Shown here: positions 22,566-25,270 of the stretch, piece by piece
How the letters are laid out: each line of letters starts with the position of its first letter
Numbering within the stretch: the first letter of the stretch is position 1
Assembly: GCA_905187695.1 (NCBI GenBank)
Contig: CAJJIY010000021.1
Coordinates: 1 to 25,270 of the forward strand
Source: an uncultured Eubacteriales bacterium
Lineage (GTDB): Bacteria > Bacillota > Clostridia > Oscillospirales > CAG-272
Length of the DNA: 25,270 nt
Direction: 5' to 3'
Notes under the pieces: model-generated
The model's input: only the letters and a program-made list of their open reading frames with translations
Databases searched by the model: none
What the model was told of the DNA's origin: nothing
Made by a program: the position numbers and the translations under genes

Positions 22566-22583
22566 CAATCCGCTGAGTATAAT
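22556..22583 (+). promoter_or_regulatory. Promoter of the small protein - LysR - MATE operon
   Basis: TTGACA (22556-22561) and TATAAT (22578-22583) are perfect hexamers with a 16-bp spacer. The transcript would start near 22590, ahead of the 69-aa reading frame. Confidence 0.8.
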
Positions 22584-22626
22584 TATAAAAGAAAGCGGAA
22601 TGAAAATCAAGGGGGGTGGCATAAAA

Positions 22627-22836
22627 ATGTGTAAAACAGGAAAAATTTTGTTGGACGACGCTTCCCTCTCCCTACAAAGCGCGCTGGGAATTTACCGGAA
22701 TGCCACCTTTGGGGATCCGGACGAAGAAGCGGAAGAAGACGCTGTCACACGCGCTTTCCGGGAGGCCGGCATCACGCGTGATATAAATAAAAAGGTAAAA
22801 AAGCCTGCCATGCCAAAGAAAGGAGAGAAAAGGTAA
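22627..22836 (+). CDS. Uncharacterised 69-aa protein upstream of LysR and MATE genes
   Basis: I do not recognise this small protein. The start is the ATG after AAGGGGGGTGG (22608-22618); an in-frame ATG at 22600 lies before that ribosome site and is less likely. The N-terminal half is mixed (MCKTGKILLDDASLSLQSAL), the middle is acidic (DPDEEAEEDA, 35-44) and the tail strongly basic (KKVKKPAMPKKGEKR, 55-69). It has one cysteine, no membrane helix and no signal peptide. It ends one base before the ATG of the following LysR gene, whose ribosome site lies in its last codons, so the pair is translationally coupled. It could be a partner or modulator of the LysR protein, or a control peptide; this is inference only. 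Confidence 0.65.
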   Translation: MCKTGKILLDDASLSLQSALGIYRNATFGDPDEEAEEDAVTRAFREAGITRDINKKVKKPAMPKKGEKR

Positions 22837-22837
22837 T

Positions 22838-23794
22838 ATGCTTGAAAAAGTCAGATACGATGGGCGTTATGCCTCTCTTCTCACGGTCTACCAATGCGGC
22901 AGTTACACCCTGGCGGCCCAGGAGCTGGCATTAACTCCTTCGGCGGTCTCAAAACAGATTCACTCCCTTGAAAAAGAGCTGTCCGTAAAACTTTTCCGGC
23001 GCACACGGAGCGGTCTTATGCCCAGCGCGGATTGCGAGACCGTGGTTGCCTATATCAAAAGAATCCAGCATGTCTGCCATGAAATGTCGGAGAAAATCGG
23101 CACGGCACGGCGGCCGGAACGCCTGACCATTGGCCTTACGCCCAGTGCACAGGCCTTTGCGCTTCCCGAAATCCTGCCGGTACTCTCCAAGGCCTATCCG
23201 CAGATGCAGATAAAAATCTCCGTTGGGGCGGCCGATGAGCTCTGTGAAAAGCTGCAGCACGAAGAAATTGACCTGGCAGTGATTGAAGGAGCGTGTGGCG
23301 CAGACAGTTTCGGCAGTATCATGCTGGACACGGATCATCTCACCGTGGCCGTCCCGCCAGACAGCCCCTTTGCCCGGCGCGGCTTTATGACGCTTTCCGA
23401 GTTATTGAACGAAAAACTGATTTTAAAGCCGAGGGAATCCGGCACCCGACGCCTTCTGGAATCCGGACTGCTCGGCGCGGGCATTTCCCCCAGCCGCCTG
23501 AAGGTGATTATGGAGATGGAGAATGTTGACACCATCCTCCGGCTGGTCTCGGCCGGATATGGCCTCTCGGTGCTCTCGGACAATGCCTGCCGAAATTATG
23601 TCGCACAGGGCGATATTGCCACCGTTTCGCCCGAAGGCCTTTCCATGAGCCGGAGCATCCGGATCCTGTATCGGCCGGACGACAACCTTTCCGCCATTAT
23701 TCAAACCATCCGGACGCGTGACGACCGGAACCCGCCCCGTGCCCCGGCACGAACCGACAATCCCCCCCAGAAACGGAGAACACACTGTTTATGA
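22838..23794 (+). CDS. LysR-family transcriptional regulator (second of the pair)
   Basis: This 318-aa regulator has the LysR winged helix-turn-helix at about 8-66 (GSYTLAAQELALTPSAVSKQ), followed by an effector-binding domain (about 92-290). From residue 130 onward it parallels the divergent LysR (DLAVIEG, MLDTDHLTVAVPPDSPFA, ESGTRRLLESGL, GLSMSRSI). The last 25 residues are Pro/Arg-rich and probably disordered. Its stop overlaps the start of the MATE exporter gene (ATGA at 23791-23794), so it most likely regulates that exporter, with the divergent paralogue as partner or competitor. Confidence 0.93.
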   Translation: MLEKVRYDGRYASLLTVYQCGSYTLAAQELALTPSAVSKQIHSLEKELSVKLFRRTRSGLMPSADCETVVAYIKRIQHVCHEMSEKIGTARRPERLTIGLTPSAQAFALPEILPVLSKAYPQMQIKISVGAADELCEKLQHEEIDLAVIEGACGADSFGSIMLDTDHLTVAVPPDSPFARRGFMTLSELLNEKLILKPRESGTRRLLESGLLGAGISPSRLKVIMEMENVDTILRLVSAGYGLSVLSDNACRNYVAQGDIATVSPEGLSMSRSIRILYRPDDNLSAIIQTIRTRDDRNPPRAPARTDNPPQKRRTHCL

Positions 23795-25065
23795 GAAGCC
23801 GCGAATGCGAAAAATATTTGTTTGAAGAAAGCCCTGTCATGAAAGCCATTCTGAATTTGGCTTTACCCTCTGTGATGGGACAGATTATTCTGGTCATTTA
23901 CAATATGGCCGACACTTTCTTTGTCGGACTGACCGGCAATGACGAAATGATCACCGCCGTGACGGTCTGTATGCCGGCCTTTATGTTCCTTTCCGCCATT
24001 TCCAATCTTTTCGGCGTGGGCGGCGCAAGCCTTATTTCCCGCATGATGGGAGCCGGAAGGCGGGACGGCGCCAAGCACGCGGCCGAGTTTGCCGTGTGGG
24101 GCTGCACAATCGTAACGGTGCTTTATGCGCTGGGCGTCTACCTCTTCCTTGACGGGTTTGTGAATCTTCTGGGCGGCTCCGCCTCGGGCGTACATAACTT
24201 TGCCCGTGGCTATATGAAGATGGCTGTTATATCAGGAGGCCTTTGCACCGCGCTCAACAATCTTTTTGCCCACCTCATCCGGGCGGAAGGACGCTCCATG
24301 CAGGCCAGCCTCGGAATCATGATCGGCGGTATTGTCAACATCGCGCTTGACCCGCTTTTCATGTTCGTGATTCTCCCGGCCGGCAACGAACCCCTCGGAG
24401 CGGCACTGGCCACCATGCTCTCCAACTGTATTTCCCTCCTGTACTTCTTTGTTTATCTGGCCGTGCGTCATAAAGAAATGGTACTGTCCTTGCGCCCCGA
24501 ACGGGCCATGTTCCGCAACCGGATTCCGCTCCATGTCATCAGCGTCGGCATTCCGGCTTGTCTTATGACCCTGTGCGAGAATATTTCCTATGCCGTGCTG
24601 GACAATCTGATGTCGGCCTATGGCACGGCGTCGCAGGCCGGTATCGGCGTGGCCAAAAAGGTGAATATGCTGGCGCACTGCATCGTACGCGGCATGGCGC
24701 AGGGCGTGTTGCCGCTCATTGGTTATACTTTCGCGGCCGGCATGAAAAAGCGGATGAAAAAAGTGGTCTATCTCTCGGCCACCATTTCTACCCTGATCTC
24801 TGTATTTTGCATGGTCGCCTCGCTCCTTTTTGCCAAAGAGCTCATCGGCATTTTCCTTCCGGTCGGCTCGGATTCGCACGGATACGGCATGATCTTCTTA
24901 CGCATCATGTGTGTGGGCGCGCCCTTCTCGGCATTGGCCTATACGGTGATTTCTTTCTTCCAGGCTACCGGTCATATGATGAAGTCGCTGGTACTGGCAC
25001 TGCTCCGCAAGGGGATTTTGGACATCCCGATGATGTTTGTTTTCAATAGGCTCCCCCCAATCTAG
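23791..25065 (+). CDS. MATE-family multidrug/metabolite exporter, interrupted by an in-frame TAG
   Basis: This reading of 424 aa belongs to the MATE/NorM transporters, Na+- or H+-coupled exporters of cationic compounds. Features include the opening PVMKAILNLALPSVMGQ, the ADTFFVG motif near 40-46, a loop with GVGGASLISR (75-84) and repeated pairs of membrane helices, eleven of an expected twelve. The TAG at 25063-25065 falls where homologues normally continue through a Y-G-x-x-W-A-x-P type segment into the last helix. The same frame continues open with a sensible helix until TGA at 25239 (481 residues plus the TAG). It is translationally coupled to the LysR gene by an ATGA overlap. Family identity is sure; whether the protein is truncated, a pseudogene or a sequence error is not. 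Confidence 0.85.
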   Translation: MRSRECEKYLFEESPVMKAILNLALPSVMGQIILVIYNMADTFFVGLTGNDEMITAVTVCMPAFMFLSAISNLFGVGGASLISRMMGAGRRDGAKHAAEFAVWGCTIVTVLYALGVYLFLDGFVNLLGGSASGVHNFARGYMKMAVISGGLCTALNNLFAHLIRAEGRSMQASLGIMIGGIVNIALDPLFMFVILPAGNEPLGAALATMLSNCISLLYFFVYLAVRHKEMVLSLRPERAMFRNRIPLHVISVGIPACLMTLCENISYAVLDNLMSAYGTASQAGIGVAKKVNMLAHCIVRGMAQGVLPLIGYTFAAGMKKRMKKVVYLSATISTLISVFCMVASLLFAKELIGIFLPVGSDSHGYGMIFLRIMCVGAPFSALAYTVISFFQATGHMMKSLVLALLRKGILDIPMMFVFNRLPPI

Positions 25066-25239
25066 GGTGTTGTCGTGGCAACCCCCCCAGCCGATATCAT
25101 CTGTTGTCTTTGCGCAGCGGTGCTCTTTCTCCTCTTTATGCGAAAGCACGGAAATGACACCCCGATCCTACCTCCCGATGACGGCATGGAAAACGAGCCG
25201 GACAGTGTGCCGTGCACTGCGGCCGAAAGCCTGCTGTGA
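25066..25239 (+). pseudogene. Downstream in-frame remainder of the MATE exporter
   Basis: After the TAG the same frame runs for 57 codons to TGA. It begins GVVVATPPADIICCLC and continues through a hydrophobic helix ending LFLLFMRKHG into an acidic hydrophilic tail, as expected of a MATE final helix and C-terminus. C-runs next to the TAG (six C at 25052-25057, seven at 25082-25088) hint at local sequence error. It has no ribosome site of its own. Confidence 0.6.
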
Positions 25240-25270
25240 GATCCTTCCCGAAAGCTAAAATTCCCGCCCG

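Overview
The window looks like chromosomal DNA of a strictly anaerobic, moderately GC-rich Firmicute, probably class Clostridia. I base this on gene content: a class III (glycyl-radical) ribonucleotide reductase with its activase, ribonuclease Y, a DUF512 radical-SAM protein beside Der, an atypical HPr-like protein, strong AGGAGG ribosome sites and near-consensus TTGACA-17-TATAAT promoters. No tRNA, rRNA, CRISPR array, insertion sequence or prophage gene was found. Nearly every gene is ended by a convincing intrinsic terminator, which makes transcription units easy to delimit.

Layout. (1) 1-109: tail of an AraC-type regulator and a bidirectional terminator. (2) 115-6043, minus strand: a tight four-gene operon of three consecutive SPFH/band-7 membrane proteins (a 600-aa HflK-like protein with a polytopic N-terminus, an HflC-like protein, a shorter HflK-like protein) followed by a P1B-type metal ATPase with a variant SCPCG membrane motif. 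It has a consensus promoter and a hairpin-rich leader. (3) 6212-10422, plus strand: anaerobic dNTP synthesis, namely the nrdG-type activase, then nrdD with a fused C-terminal redoxin domain, coupled to a thioredoxin-reductase-like flavoprotein that lacks the usual NADPH-phosphate arginines. The nrdD promoter is flanked by two NrdR-like boxes 32 bp apart. (4) 10422-12080, minus: mgtE with a ~200-nt leader ending in terminator hairpins (candidate riboswitch or attenuator, family not recognised). (5) 12096-13723: divergent unknown six-helix membrane protein and sugar-phosphate isomerase-like TIM barrel. (6) 13715-19410, minus: DUF512 radical SAM protein - der - CPBP protease - obg - ppa, a probable housekeeping operon around ribosome assembly GTPases. 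(7) 19421-21610: rny (minus) divergent from an HPr-like protein without the active-site histidine, closed by three stacked terminators. (8) 21609-25239: two paralogous LysR regulators diverging from one control region, with a 69-aa unknown protein before the second LysR and a MATE exporter translationally coupled after it. The MATE frame carries an in-frame TAG about 57 codons before its natural end.

The best candidates for something undescribed are the SPFH-trio/P1B-ATPase operon, which suggests a membrane microdomain scaffold devoted to a metal pump, and the mgtE leader RNA. Secondary items are the NrdD-redoxin fusion with its non-canonical reductase, the histidine-less HPr, and the LysR/small protein/LysR/MATE module. 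All function assignments come from reading motifs by eye; no database search was run.
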